DNA of 64,000 nt from CADEDH01 sp050330635 (GCA_050330635.1 JBHJNQ010000047.1:62001-126000); one strand, 5' to 3'. Numbered from the stretch's first letter, positions 40,830 to 49,964 are shown. Numbers and translations are program-made. Notes: generated by a model not told the origin, from the letters alone.

Positions 40830-43136
40830 CTACCCGCCGCCCGACCCGACGATGGCGACGAACTCGGTCGACTCGCTGAAGGCGGTCATCACTGCGCCCC
40901 GGGTCACGCCCGACGCCAGCTGGGCCCGCCAGTAGGCGCCTCCCTCGGCGTCGGGATCGCGGCCGAGGACGTTGCGATAGACCAGTTCGACGAAGGCGTC
41001 GTCGTCGGTCGACCCGTAGGTGGCGACGTACTCCTGCGAGGTGGCGAAGACGTCGGCCACGGCGACGAGGCCGATCCCCGCCGCCCGCTGCGACGTCCAG
41101 TAGGCCAGGCCGTCGAGCTCGGGGTCGCGCCGGAAGTAGGCGCGGTACAGGCGGTACACCTCGGGCCGGTGGGCCTCGATGACCGTCGGAGACGGCGGGG
41201 TCGGGCGGTCGGCCGGGCCGGGTGCCGGACCGGTCCCGGTCAGCGCCCTGAACTCCGCCGACTCGGAGAAGGCCAGCATCACCTCCCCCCTGGTCACCCC
41301 CGATGCCAGCTGGCCGGTCCAGTAGGCCTCCCCCCCGGCGTCGGACGGGCGCCCCAGCACGTTGGCGTAGACCCGCCGCACGAACGCCCCATCGTCCAAC
41401 GGCCCGTAGCTTGCGGTGAACTCGGCGCTGGCGGCGAACACGTCGGAGACCGTGGTCAGCGCTACCCCCGAGCGGAGCTGGGCCACCCAGTAGCCGAGGC
41501 CCGCAGCGTCGGGGGACCGCAGGAAGTAGGCCCGGTACAGCCGGGTCAGGCCGCCTTCGAGCTCCGGGTCGGGCGAGCCGACGAGGCCGGGAACGGCCGA
41601 CCCGGGGCCGATCCGGACGAGGGTCGACGTCGACGGGACCCCCTCGGTCGTCAGCACGGTCAGGAGGTAGTAGCCGGGGGTCACGTGGGCGGCGTTGAGC
41701 GGCACCCGGGTGGACAGGGTGGAACCGTCGGCGCTGAAGCTCAGGTCGGTGATCCGCTGCTCCATGTTGACCGAGTGGGTGACCGAGCCGGTCTTCAGCA
41801 GCGTCACCCGGTCGACGGCGACGTCGCTGTCGACCTCGATCGTGAGCGGAGCCCCGGGGTCGAGATCGTCGGAGGAGAGGGCGGTGATCACCGGCCGCCT
41901 GGTCGGCTGGCCGGTGGCGGTCGTCAGGTAGTCCGGCAGGTAGAGCTCGGCGTCGGTGTTGGTCACCGGTCCCGGCGCCCCGCCCCCGGCCACCAGCACC
42001 CGCCCGTCGGGAAGGAGCAGCGCGGTCGAGTGGTAGAGCCGGGCCACCGCACCGCTCGAACCGACGGTCCAGGCCCCGGTGGCGGGGTCCCAGATCTCGG
42101 TCGTGTTGACGACGCCGTACGCCGACAACGGCGCCGCGGGGGCGGCGGCGGCCGGGCCGTAGTTGCTGGCGCCGCCGGTGGCCAGCACCCGGCCGTCGGG
42201 CAGGAGCGTGCCGTTGGCCCAGTCGCGGGCGGTCGACAGCGAGGCGGTGGGGGTCACGGCGGGGACGGTCCCGTTGGCGTCGATGATGACGGCGGTGCCG
42301 GTCGGCCCGCCGAAGTGGAGGATGCGCCCGGGTGCGAACATCACGGCGGCCACCCCGTAGCCCCAGCGGTCGGGGCCGAGGCGGCCGGCGGGCACCAGGG
42401 TCTGCAGGTCGGCGGAGATGTAGTACATCCGGCCGTCGGCGTCGACGCCGAACAGCCGTCCGTCGGGGAGCACGAAGTTGCGTGGATACCACCACGACAA
42501 CCCGGACGTGTCGAGGTCGAGGAGCTGCGATCCCGTGTCGGGGCGCCACAGCTCCGGGTGGTCGGCCCCCTCCTGGCCGCCCTGGACGTAGATGGACCCG
42601 TCGGGCAGCGTGGTGCCGCTGCCGTACCACCGTGACCGTTGCATCCCCGGGAGGGGGGTCAGTCGCCCGGTGTCCGGGTCGTACTGGTTGATGTCGGGGT
42701 TCCCGGTGTTGGTGGTGCTCGCCCCGTTCCAGTTGTCGCCGCCGAACAGGACCATGTCGCCGGTGTCGGGTCGGTTGAGCTGCAGGCCGCAGAACAGGTC
42801 GGTGCTCGTCGTGTTTGGCAGGGTGGTGTGGCCGTCGGTGGCGGTGCCGTCCGGCGACCACACGTCGTAGATGAACCGCCCGGTCTGGACGCCCTCACCA
42901 TCGGTCCCGTAGGTCAGCACCCGGCCCCGGGCGTCGAGGGCGGCGTGGATGGCCATGAGCGGCCACTCCTCGACCGGTCCCCATCGCCCATCGGGCCCCG
43001 GCACGTCCGCCGCTCCCGGCACGTCCGCCGCTGGCAGTGCCGCCGCCGGGGGCACCGCAACCCAACCACGACACCCCATGATCACGACCGCCAGCACCGC
43101 CGCCGGCAGGCCCCGTCGCCGCCACCAGTCCATCAT
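40830..43136 (-). CDS. Secreted galactose/glyoxal oxidase-like copper-radical oxidase with two DUF4214 domains
   Basis: 768 aa. Signal peptide with LPAAVLAVVIMGCRGW, then a kelch-type beta-propeller (about 55-400) and a DUF1929-type domain (about 410-510). Copper-radical residues can be placed: Cys in DLFCGLQLNRPDTG, Tyr in RSRWYGSGTTLPDG, Tyr-His in RLYHSTALLLPDGRV, and His in THSVNMEQRITDLSF. The C-terminus has two DUF4214 repeats (FFLRSPD-type and FRRDPE-type units, each ending with LASGVTRG..M.AFSES.EF). It likely oxidises a primary alcohol or aldehyde outside the cell. Confidence 0.87.
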   Translation of the reverse strand: MMDWWRRRGLPAAVLAVVIMGCRGWVAVPPAAALPAADVPGAADVPGPDGRWGPVEEWPLMAIHAALDARGRVLTYGTDGEGVQTGRFIYDVWSPDGTATDGHTTLPNTTSTDLFCGLQLNRPDTGDMVLFGGDNWNGASTTNTGNPDINQYDPDTGRLTPLPGMQRSRWYGSGTTLPDGSIYVQGGQEGADHPELWRPDTGSQLLDLDTSGLSWWYPRNFVLPDGRLFGVDADGRMYYISADLQTLVPAGRLGPDRWGYGVAAVMFAPGRILHFGGPTGTAVIIDANGTVPAVTPTASLSTARDWANGTLLPDGRVLATGGASNYGPAAAAPAAPLSAYGVVNTTEIWDPATGAWTVGSSGAVARLYHSTALLLPDGRVLVAGGGAPGPVTNTDAELYLPDYLTTATGQPTRRPVITALSSDDLDPGAPLTIEVDSDVAVDRVTLLKTGSVTHSVNMEQRITDLSFSADGSTLSTRVPLNAAHVTPGYYLLTVLTTEGVPSTSTLVRIGPGSAVPGLVGSPDPELEGGLTRLYRAYFLRSPDAAGLGYWVAQLRSGVALTTVSDVFAASAEFTASYGPLDDGAFVRRVYANVLGRPSDAGGEAYWTGQLASGVTRGEVMLAFSESAEFRALTGTGPAPGPADRPTPPSPTVIEAHRPEVYRLYRAYFRRDPELDGLAYWTSQRAAGIGLVAVADVFATSQEYVATYGSTDDDAFVELVYRNVLGRDPDAEGGAYWRAQLASGVTRGAVMTAFSESTEFVAIVGSGGG

Positions 43137-43397
43137 CTCGTCACCGCCTCGAGCCCGACCGTACGGACCACGGGACGGGCCTCCAGAGCGGGATCACCCA
43201 GCCCGGAAGCAGCGCCCAGGGCGGTGTGGTTCGACGGCCCCGAGGCGACGGGAACTCGTGCTCCCGGGCCCGCTCACCGGTGTGGGCCGGACGGCCCAGG
43301 CCCGGAGGGCACCCCATCGGCGGGGCCCGGCCCCTGCACCGAATCTTCACAGGAGGCGCGGGACCTGCGCGCCCTGGCTCTCCTAACGTTGGGCGTC

Positions 43398-44075
43398 ATG
43401 AACAGGGGAGACGAGGCGACAACCATCCTCGTTGTCGAGGACGAGCGGGCCATCGCCGACGCCGTGGTGGCCCGCCTCACCGCCGAAGGGTTCCGCACCG
43501 TCCATGCCGCCGACGGCCTGTCGGCGGTGGCGGCCGCCGCCGGGGAGCGGCCCGACCTCATCGTCCTCGACCTCAACCTCCCCGGGTTCGACGGCCTGGA
43601 GGTGTGTCGCCGGGTCCACGCCGAGCGTCGGGTGCCCGTCGTCATGCTGACCGCCAGGAGCGACGAGACCGACCTGCTGGTGGGGCTCGGTGTCGGGGCC
43701 GACGACTACCTCACGAAGCCGTTCTCGATGAAGGAGCTGACCGCCAGGATCCGGGCCGTACTGCGTCGGGTCAACGACGTCGTCCCCGTCGGCTCCGGAC
43801 CCCTCCACCTCGACGCCGCCCGCCGCACCGTCGAGTTCCGAGGCACCGCCGTCCACCTCACCCCCACCGAGTTCGATCTGCTCCGCGCCCTCCACGACGC
43901 CGACGGGACGGTGCTCAGCCGCCTCCAGTTGCTCGACCGCGTCTGGGGCTATCGCGACGGTTCCACCTCCCGCACGGTCGACAGCCACATCCGCTCGATC
44001 CGGAGCAAGACCGCAGACGAGCTGATCCGCACCGTCCACGGCGTCGGCTACAGCCTGGGCCGGGTCGAGTCGTGA
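43398..44075 (+). CDS. OmpR-family response regulator
   Basis: 225 aa. Receiver domain: acidic pair VVEDERAIADAV, phosphorylated Asp in LIVLDLNLPGFDG, VVMLTARSDETD and KPFSMKELTARI. The C-terminal winged helix has HLTPTEFDLLRALHDADG, VWGYRDGSTSRTVDSHIRSI and VHGVGYSLG. ATG 43398 gives MNRGDEATTILVVED; the frame is open far upstream without sense. The stop overlaps the start of the histidine kinase (GTGA), its likely partner. Confidence 0.95.
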   Translation: MNRGDEATTILVVEDERAIADAVVARLTAEGFRTVHAADGLSAVAAAAGERPDLIVLDLNLPGFDGLEVCRRVHAERRVPVVMLTARSDETDLLVGLGVGADDYLTKPFSMKELTARIRAVLRRVNDVVPVGSGPLHLDAARRTVEFRGTAVHLTPTEFDLLRALHDADGTVLSRLQLLDRVWGYRDGSTSRTVDSHIRSIRSKTADELIRTVHGVGYSLGRVES

Positions 44076-44938
44076 GATGGTCCCGCCCGCTCGCGGTCAG
44101 GGTGCTGGCCCGGGGCATGACCTTCCCGTTGCGGGAGATGGCCCGGGCGGCCCAGGAGATGAGCGCCGGCGACTACCGCCGGCGTGTCACCACCTCCAGC
44201 CGGGACGAGGTGGGCCAGCTGGCCGACGCCTTCAACCGCATGGCGGCCGAGTTGGCCGAGGTCGACCGGTCGCGCAAGGAGTTCGTGGCCAACGCCTCCC
44301 ATGAGCTGCGGACGCCGGTGGCGGCGCTGCGGAGCAATCTGGAGAACCTGGTCGATCGGGTGGTGGAGCCCGACGCCGCGACGCTGGCCACCATGTTGGC
44401 CCAGGCCGAGCACCTATCCCGGCTCGTCACCCAGCTGCTGGATCTGAGCCGACTCGAGGCCGGGGCCGGCCCGACGCCCTCGGAGCTGGTGGCCGTGGGG
44501 GTGCTGCTCAAGGACGTGGTGGCCGAGGCGGAGCTGCTCCACCCCGGATCGTCGCTCGATCTGACGACCACCGGTCCTCTGGGGGTGGTGGGCGACGAGG
44601 CCCGGCTCCATCAGCTGTTCACCAATCTGATCGGCAACGCGCTCCGCTTCGCCCCCCTGGGCACCGAGGTCGAGGTGGAGGCGACCGGCACAGGCGCCGA
44701 GGTGGTCGTCGAGGTGCGCGACCGGGGCCCCGGCATCGAGCCCCAGCACCAGGCCCGGGTCTTCGAGCGGTTCTGGCAGGCCGACGGCTCCGCCCCCACG
44801 GGCGGGGGCGGGGCCGGGCTCGGTCTGGCGATCTGCAAGCGGATCGTGGAACGACACGAGGGCTCCATCGCCATCACCACCAATCGTCCGACCGGGGCCT
44901 GCGTCGCGGTGACCCTGCCGGCCCGGCCCCCCACCTGA
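44072..44938 (+). CDS. Sensor-less HAMP histidine kinase
   Basis: 288 aa. After VRWSRPLAVRVLARGMTFPL the protein passes directly into a HAMP domain (REMARAAQEMSAGDYRRRV), then DHp with VANASHELRTPVAAL, and the ATPase with N box NLIGNALRFAP, VRDRGPGIEP, FERFWQADG and AGLGLAICKRIVERHEG. Neither transmembrane helices nor an extracytoplasmic sensor are present. The junction in LAVRVLA/RGMTFPL looks like the N-terminal end of a normal kinase joined straight to its HAMP, as if about 130-150 residues were deleted in frame. Catalytic motifs are intact. GTG 44072 overlaps the regulator gene. Confidence 0.9.
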   Translation: MRWSRPLAVRVLARGMTFPLREMARAAQEMSAGDYRRRVTTSSRDEVGQLADAFNRMAAELAEVDRSRKEFVANASHELRTPVAALRSNLENLVDRVVEPDAATLATMLAQAEHLSRLVTQLLDLSRLEAGAGPTPSELVAVGVLLKDVVAEAELLHPGSSLDLTTTGPLGVVGDEARLHQLFTNLIGNALRFAPLGTEVEVEATGTGAEVVVEVRDRGPGIEPQHQARVFERFWQADGSAPTGGGGAGLGLAICKRIVERHEGSIAITTNRPTGACVAVTLPARPPT

Positions 44939-44974
44939 CCCGGCCGACGGCCGACCGACCTTGGAGGAACGTAC

Positions 44975-46543
44975 GTGATCAACCCCTGGCTCCAGCGCGC
45001 CCCGATTCCGGCCGCCGCCCAAGCCTGGGGCGCGGCAGCGCCGCCGCCCCCCACCCCCGCACCGGCACCCCCGAGACGGCCGGCGCCGCCACCCCCGACC
45101 GGGCCCCGCCTCGCTGCCGTCCCAGGCGGACCCCGCACGGTCCTCCGGCGACCCGTACCCCCTGTCCGGGCCCCGGTGCTCGGCATCGTCGTGGCGCTGG
45201 CGGTGATGACCGACGTGGCCCTCCGCCTCGACGGGCCCGGGCTCGTCACGTCGGGCGCGTTGGTCACCGCCGTCGTCCTGCTGGCCCTCGGTGGCCGGCT
45301 CGCCCGGGTCCTGCCCCGCCTGGCGGTGGCCATGGTGGTGGTCATGGCGGTCCTGCTGAGCGTGCGGGCGTCGGTGTGGACGACCTGGATCCTCGTCGCC
45401 GCCGCCACCACCCTGGTGGTCATGACGGCCGCCGGTGGCTTCGAGCCGGGGCGACGTCGCCCGTGGCTCGACGTCACCGCCGGTGGTTGCGATGCCCTCC
45501 GCGACGTCCCCGCCTGGTTCGAGCGGGGGTGGCGGGACGCCTCGGTCCATCGCACCGGGAAGCTGACGGTGTGGGCCCGCTCGGCCGCCGGCGGGGTCGT
45601 CGTCGCCGCCGTGCTCGTCTCGCTGCTGGCCAGCGGCGACGTCGCCTTCGGGTGGCTCGTCTCCGGCTTCGACGCCGGCGCGGTCCTCGGCCACACTGTG
45701 CTCGTCGGCCTGCTCGTTGTACCGGCGGCGGCCCTCGCGGTTCTGGCCCAACGCCACACCGATGCCGCCCGCTTCGGAGCCCGGACGTACCGCACGGAGG
45801 CCCGGGTGGCGCTGTGGGTGGTGGCCGTAGTGCTGGTCCTGTGGTGCGGTCTGCAGGTGGCGGTGATCATCGGCGGAGCCGAGCGGGTGCTGGCCTCGCA
45901 GGGGCTGACGGCGGCCGAGTACGCCCGCCAGGGCTTCTTCCAGTTGGTGGCGGTGGCGGCGGTGTCGCTGGCGGTGCTCAACATCAGCCATCGACTGGGC
46001 TCCGACGGGATGGTGGCCGACGAGTCCCAACGGGCCCCGGCGTTCATCATCGGGGTCGCCCTCGGTGTGCTGATCATCGTGTCCTACAGCCGGCTCGGGT
46101 TCTACATCGGGTCGTTCGGGCTGACCATGCTGCGGCTGGCCGTTGCCACCTTCCTGGCGTGGCTGGCCCTGATGACCGTGTTGTCGGTGGTGCGGTCGTC
46201 GCGGTCGGAGACCCCGCGACCGTGGCTGGCCATCGCCGCCACCCTGACCGCCGCCGGCTTCGCCATCGCCTTCGCCGCCATCAACCCCGAGGCCAGGGTG
46301 GCGGCCGTCAACCTGGGCCGGGCGACCGACGAGCAGCCGGTCGACGTCGGCTACCTCGTGAGCTTCCTCGGGCCCGACGCCAAGCCCACGGTGGCGGCGG
46401 CGGTAGCGGCCGATGGCCCCATGACCGACCGGTTGGCGGCGTGGTTGTGCTCGGACGTCGACGGCACGTTCGGCTACGGGCCGTTGGGTTGGAACCGATC
46501 CGTGGCGGCCGCCGCCGAGGCCTGCCCCCTACCGGGCGGCTGA
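44975..46543 (+). CDS. DUF4173/DUF4153 polytopic membrane protein
   Basis: 522 aa, function unknown. A Pro/Ala-rich N-terminus of about 60 residues precedes roughly ten hydrophobic segments. Family-like stretches are LTAAEYARQGFFQLVAVAAV, VSYSRLGFYIGSFGLTMLR and AAINPEARVAAVNLGRA. The C-terminus is extracytoplasmic or cytoplasmic with a few polar helices. GTG 44975 has TTGGAGGA about 6 bases upstream, a strong site. It follows the two-component pair by 36 bases and is probably in the same transcription unit. Confidence 0.8.
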   Translation: MINPWLQRAPIPAAAQAWGAAAPPPPTPAPAPPRRPAPPPPTGPRLAAVPGGPRTVLRRPVPPVRAPVLGIVVALAVMTDVALRLDGPGLVTSGALVTAVVLLALGGRLARVLPRLAVAMVVVMAVLLSVRASVWTTWILVAAATTLVVMTAAGGFEPGRRRPWLDVTAGGCDALRDVPAWFERGWRDASVHRTGKLTVWARSAAGGVVVAAVLVSLLASGDVAFGWLVSGFDAGAVLGHTVLVGLLVVPAAALAVLAQRHTDAARFGARTYRTEARVALWVVAVVLVLWCGLQVAVIIGGAERVLASQGLTAAEYARQGFFQLVAVAAVSLAVLNISHRLGSDGMVADESQRAPAFIIGVALGVLIIVSYSRLGFYIGSFGLTMLRLAVATFLAWLALMTVLSVVRSSRSETPRPWLAIAATLTAAGFAIAFAAINPEARVAAVNLGRATDEQPVDVGYLVSFLGPDAKPTVAAAVAADGPMTDRLAAWLCSDVDGTFGYGPLGWNRSVAAAAEACPLPGG

Positions 46544-46661
46544 GGGGCTGCGGCCTGGCTCGGCCCGATCAGGGGCTCGTCGACCAACCTCCAACGGTTC
46601 TACACCGGACCACCGTGGCTACCCACCGGCCGAGCACTCACGCTCGACTATCCTCGGCCAC

Positions 46662-46820
46662 ATGAGCCGCGACGACAAGACGCCCGAGGAGCACGCCGCT
46701 GAGACCCGAGCCTGGAAGGCTGACCTCCGCTCGACGCCCGAAGGTGAGGCCGAGTACCAGGAGATGTGCGCCAGGGCCGTCGACGCGGCCGAACGACTTG
46801 CGACGCGTCGAAGCGCCTGA
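46662..46820 (+). CDS. Small hypothetical protein
   Basis: 52 aa, not recognised and too short for most gene finders. It reads MSRDDKTPEEHAAETRAWKA and ends AAERLATRRSA, a charged, probably helical peptide. It overlaps the next small gene by about 23 bases. Evidence is limited to a clean start, sensible composition and a partner in tandem. Confidence 0.4.
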   Translation: MSRDDKTPEEHAAETRAWKADLRSTPEGEAEYQEMCARAVDAAERLATRRSA

Positions 46821-47085
46821 CGACTACTGGGCACAGGTCATCGCATCGGCGCTGGCCGATGACCGCCTGACGTTCGACGATTTCCGCCGGATCGAGCACC
46901 TCTACGTCGAGCAATGGTGGGGACGCCACTGGGACCTCGCCGATCGCCTTCTCGATGGACCCGGCTACGACCACATCCGAGTCAACGTCTTCGACGCCGA
47001 GGATCTGGTCTACCGATTCGTGGTCACCGCCATCGAGGACACCGTCGGCACGATCGTCCTTGTTGAGTTCCGACTCACCGACTGA
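46798..47085 (+). CDS. Hypothetical protein, 95 aa
   Basis: Not recognised. From TTG 46798 it reads LRRVEAPDDYWAQVIASALA, then LYVEQWWGRHWDLADRLLDG and ends VGTIVLVEFRLTD. The frame opens at GTG 46744, but the first residues there are Arg/Pro-rich noise. The aromatic-rich middle is unlike a random frame. Overlaps the upstream small gene, suggesting translational coupling. Confidence 0.5.
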   Translation: MRRVEAPDDYWAQVIASALADDRLTFDDFRRIEHLYVEQWWGRHWDLADRLLDGPGYDHIRVNVFDAEDLVYRFVVTAIEDTVGTIVLVEFRLTD

Positions 47086-47129
47086 CCCTCGAGGCCGGGC
47101 AGCCGACGTCCGCCTCGAAGACGGTGCGA

Positions 47130-48368
47130 TCAGCCCTCGGCCGCCATCTCGCCCAGCTCCCGGTCGGTGGCGGCACCGGCGGCGAAGAGGGCGTCGACCC
47201 GGTCGTCCGACCATCCCAGCTCCGTCAGCACCTCCCGGGTGTGTTGGCCGAGATGGGGGGCGTGCCGACGGATGACGGTGGGGGTTCGCTCGTAGCGGAC
47301 CGAGTCGTTGACCTGGCGGTAGGTGCCCTCCGTCGGGTGCTCGGCCAGGGGCATCAGGTCGGAGGCGACGATCTGGGGGTTGTCGTGCATGTCGGCCAGG
47401 TCGAGCACCGGGGCGGCCGGGATCGAGACGGACTCGGCGAAGGTGAGCCACTCGTCGACGGTTCGGGCGGGGGCGATCTCGGCCAGGAAGCCGTAAAGGG
47501 TGTCGACGTTGGTGAGCCGGTGGCCGTGGGTGGCGTAGCGGGGGTCGGTGGCCAGGTCGGGCCGGTCGACGAAGGCGAAGAAATCGGCCCAGTTCCGGTC
47601 GGTGTAGGGGAGGAGGCACACCCACCCGTCGGCGGCGCGGAACGGGCGGCGGTGGGGGTTGAGGAGGCGGACGTAGCCGATGTCGCCGATCGGGGGTTCG
47701 AAGGCGTGGCCCCGGTGGTGCTCGACGAGGTTGAACGCCACCATCGTCTCGAACATCGGTACCTCGATGGCCTGGCCCTCCCCGGTCTTCATCCGGTGGA
47801 TGAGGGCGGCCATGACGGCCTGGACGATCGTGAGGGCCGATACCTTGTCGGCGAACACGGCCGGTACCAGTCGGGGTTCGCCGTCGATCCGCTCGCCGAG
47901 GTTGGCCAGACCGGACGCGGCCTGGATGACGTCGTCGTAGGCGGCCCGGTCGGCGTAGGGCCCACCCGAGCCGTAGCCGTTGGCGGTGCAGTGGATCAGC
48001 GACGGATGGCGGGCCCGGAGGGTGGCGGCATCGAGGCCGAGCCGGACGAGGGCCCGCTGGCGCATGTTGGTCACCACCACGTCGGCGCCGGCGATCAGGT
48101 CGGCGGCGGCGGCCGCCCCCTCGGGGTGCTTGAGGTCGACGGCGATGCTCCGCTTGTTTCGCTGGAGGTTCAGGGTGAACCCGTTCATGCCGGGGTTGCG
48201 GTACGGGGGGCTGTGGCGGGTGCTCTGGGGGGCGAGGGGCTCCAGTCGCACGACGTCGGCCCCGTGGTCGGCCAGCATCCTGGTGGCCATCGGCCCCATG
48301 AGCACGGTGGTCAGGTCGACGACCCGCAGACCGTCGAGGGCACCGGGTGGCAGCATCGGCTCGTTCAT
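47130..48368 (-). CDS. CaiB/BaiF (family III) CoA-transferase
   Basis: 412 aa, normal length. GLRVVDLTTVLMGPMATRML and LADHGADVVRLEPL at the N-terminus, NKRSIAVDLKHPEG, the catalytic Asp in AAYDDVIQAASGLA, and SIPAAPVLDLADMHDNPQI towards the end. Transfers CoA between carboxylic acids; substrate not resolved. A thioesterase gene is divergent at 48533, suggesting acyl-CoA metabolism. Confidence 0.9.
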   Translation of the reverse strand: MNEPMLPPGALDGLRVVDLTTVLMGPMATRMLADHGADVVRLEPLAPQSTRHSPPYRNPGMNGFTLNLQRNKRSIAVDLKHPEGAAAAADLIAGADVVVTNMRQRALVRLGLDAATLRARHPSLIHCTANGYGSGGPYADRAAYDDVIQAASGLANLGERIDGEPRLVPAVFADKVSALTIVQAVMAALIHRMKTGEGQAIEVPMFETMVAFNLVEHHRGHAFEPPIGDIGYVRLLNPHRRPFRAADGWVCLLPYTDRNWADFFAFVDRPDLATDPRYATHGHRLTNVDTLYGFLAEIAPARTVDEWLTFAESVSIPAAPVLDLADMHDNPQIVASDLMPLAEHPTEGTYRQVNDSVRYERTPTVIRRHAPHLGQHTREVLTELGWSDDRVDALFAAGAATDRELGEMAAEG

Positions 48369-48487
48369 GGTGCTGTCGACGTTACGCCCCGGCCGGCCCC
48401 GCTGTCAGTTGCCGACCGGAGCGACTACAACGGCTGCCGTAGGCCGGCGACGGGTCAGCGACAGTGACCCGGGACCGGGCAGCGACA

Positions 48488-48535
48488 GGACCGGGACCGG
48501 GACAGGGACAGGGACAGGGGATGGGGATGGGGATG
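48488..48535 (+). repeat. Short tandem repeats just before the thioesterase gene
   Basis: Repeats of GGGACC then GGGACA, followed by GGGGAT units, run into the start of the thioesterase gene. They could affect translation initiation by slippage, since three ATG codons in frame lie in the last units. Confidence 0.75.
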
Positions 48536-49405
48536 GACGTGGCACGACTGGTGGAACAGCTCACGGTGGAAGCGGTCGCCGACGACCACTTCACCGGGTA
48601 CTCGCCGGCCGACCGCGACCGTCAGGTCTACGGCGGGCAGTTCCTCGGTCAGGCCCTGATGGCGGCCTCGGCCACGGTCGACGGCGACCGGGTGCCCCAC
48701 TCCCTCCACGCCTACTTCGTTCGCTCGGGGGCCGCCCACCTACCCATCGAGTACCGAGTGGAGCGGATAAGGGACGGGCGGACGGCCAGCCATCGGTCGG
48801 TGGTGGCCACCCAGGACGGCCGCGAGATGTTCCGTCAGCTCATGTCGTTCCAGGTACCGCGCCCCGGTCTGTCGTATCCCGGGCCGGTGGCGATCCGGCC
48901 CGGCCTCGACCCGTCGACCTTCCCGTCGTACCGCCACTGGGTGGCCGAGCTCAGCGACAACCGGGATCACGCCTGGTTCGCCGAGGATCTCCCCTTGGAC
49001 ATCCGGTTCGAGAACGCACCGCCGCCCCGGCCCCGGGCGCCGATGACAAACGTGCTCCGGATCTGGATGCGCCTGGTCGGCCCGGTGGCGAGCGACGACC
49101 CGTGCCTCCACGCCTCGCTCGTGGCGTGGATGAGCGACAAGACGATCAGCGACGTGACCCTCTACCCCCACGGCCGCAGCTGGACCGACACCGGGTCGGA
49201 CATCCTCAGCCTCGACCACGCCATGTGGTTCCACCAACCGGTCCGGGCCGACGAGTGGCTCCTCCTCACCCACGAGGCGGCGGCCACCCGCCGGGGCCGG
49301 GGCCTGGCCCGCGGCGACCTCGTCACCCTGGCCGGGGAGGTGGTGGGGGCCGTGGCCCAGGAGGCCCTCATCGTCCTCCCCGACGCCGCGGTCGACGAGG
49401 GCTGA
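48533..49405 (+). CDS. tesB: Acyl-CoA thioesterase II (TesB-like)
   Basis: Double hot-dog acyl-CoA hydrolase, 290 aa from ATG 48533. RQVYGGQFLGQALMAASATV, HSLHAYFVRSG, then RIRDGRTASHRSVVATQDG; C-terminal half with ASLVAWMSDKTISDVTLYP and SLDHAMWFHQPVRADEWLL carrying the conserved Asp and His. In-frame starts exist further up at 48464, 48521 and 48527, encoding Gly/Gln-rich repeat residues; the chosen start fits the family best. Confidence 0.9.
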   Translation: MDVARLVEQLTVEAVADDHFTGYSPADRDRQVYGGQFLGQALMAASATVDGDRVPHSLHAYFVRSGAAHLPIEYRVERIRDGRTASHRSVVATQDGREMFRQLMSFQVPRPGLSYPGPVAIRPGLDPSTFPSYRHWVAELSDNRDHAWFAEDLPLDIRFENAPPPRPRAPMTNVLRIWMRLVGPVASDDPCLHASLVAWMSDKTISDVTLYPHGRSWTDTGSDILSLDHAMWFHQPVRADEWLLLTHEAAATRRGRGLARGDLVTLAGEVVGAVAQEALIVLPDAAVDEG

Positions 49406-49414
49406 CCGCGGAGC

Positions 49415-49921
49415 TCAGCCGGCGCAGCACGGGGCGTCGGCGTCGCCGCGGCCCACGGTGGCCGGGTCCGCCTCGACCTCGACCTCGGGGCCGCATGCCT
49501 CGCCGGCGCCGCACATGCCCCCGGCGTTGGGCCCGGAGATCACGGTGTTGACCAGCTGCTCGGTGTCGCCCGTCTTCACGTACCACTCCCACCGGTTGCC
49601 GTCGGGGGCGTGGACCCAGGTCTCGGTTTTCGCTGCATAGCAGCAGATCGTCTCGTCGACCCCGGTGGTGGCGACCCCGTCGGCCGACAGGCGGGACTCG
49701 GCCGCCGTCACCTCCTCCGCCGTCTCGGTCTCGACGCCGAGGTGATTGATCGAGCCCGACGGACCAGCCCCCTCGAACAGGACGAGCTTGAGGGGGGGAT
49801 CGGCGATGGCGAAGTTGGCGTAGCCGGGCCGGATCTTGGCCGGCTCGGCGCCGAACATGCGTGAGTAGAAATCGATGGCGGTGTCGAGGTCGTCGACGTT
49901 GAGGGCGAGCTGGAGACGCAT
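49415..49921 (-). CDS. ArsI/CadI family metalloenzyme (VOC fold)
   Basis: 168 aa. MRLQLALNVDDLDTAIDFYS, FGAEPAKIRPGYANFAIADP, INHLGVETET and TICCYAAKTETWVHAPDGNR match the ArsI/CadI family; ArsI cleaves C-As bonds of methylarsenite. The CC pair in TICCYA binds arsenic in ArsI. A Cys-containing tail (MCGAGEACG, then PCCAG) follows and may add metal contacts. ATG 49921 has GGAGG 8-9 bases upstream. The palindrome at 49976 lies in its upstream region. Confidence 0.85.
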   Translation of the reverse strand: MRLQLALNVDDLDTAIDFYSRMFGAEPAKIRPGYANFAIADPPLKLVLFEGAGPSGSINHLGVETETAEEVTAAESRLSADGVATTGVDETICCYAAKTETWVHAPDGNRWEWYVKTGDTEQLVNTVISGPNAGGMCGAGEACGPEVEVEADPATVGRGDADAPCCAG

Positions 49922-49964
49922 CGGATGTTCCTCCTCTTTCCCGGCCGCCACTGCGGCACGTTTC

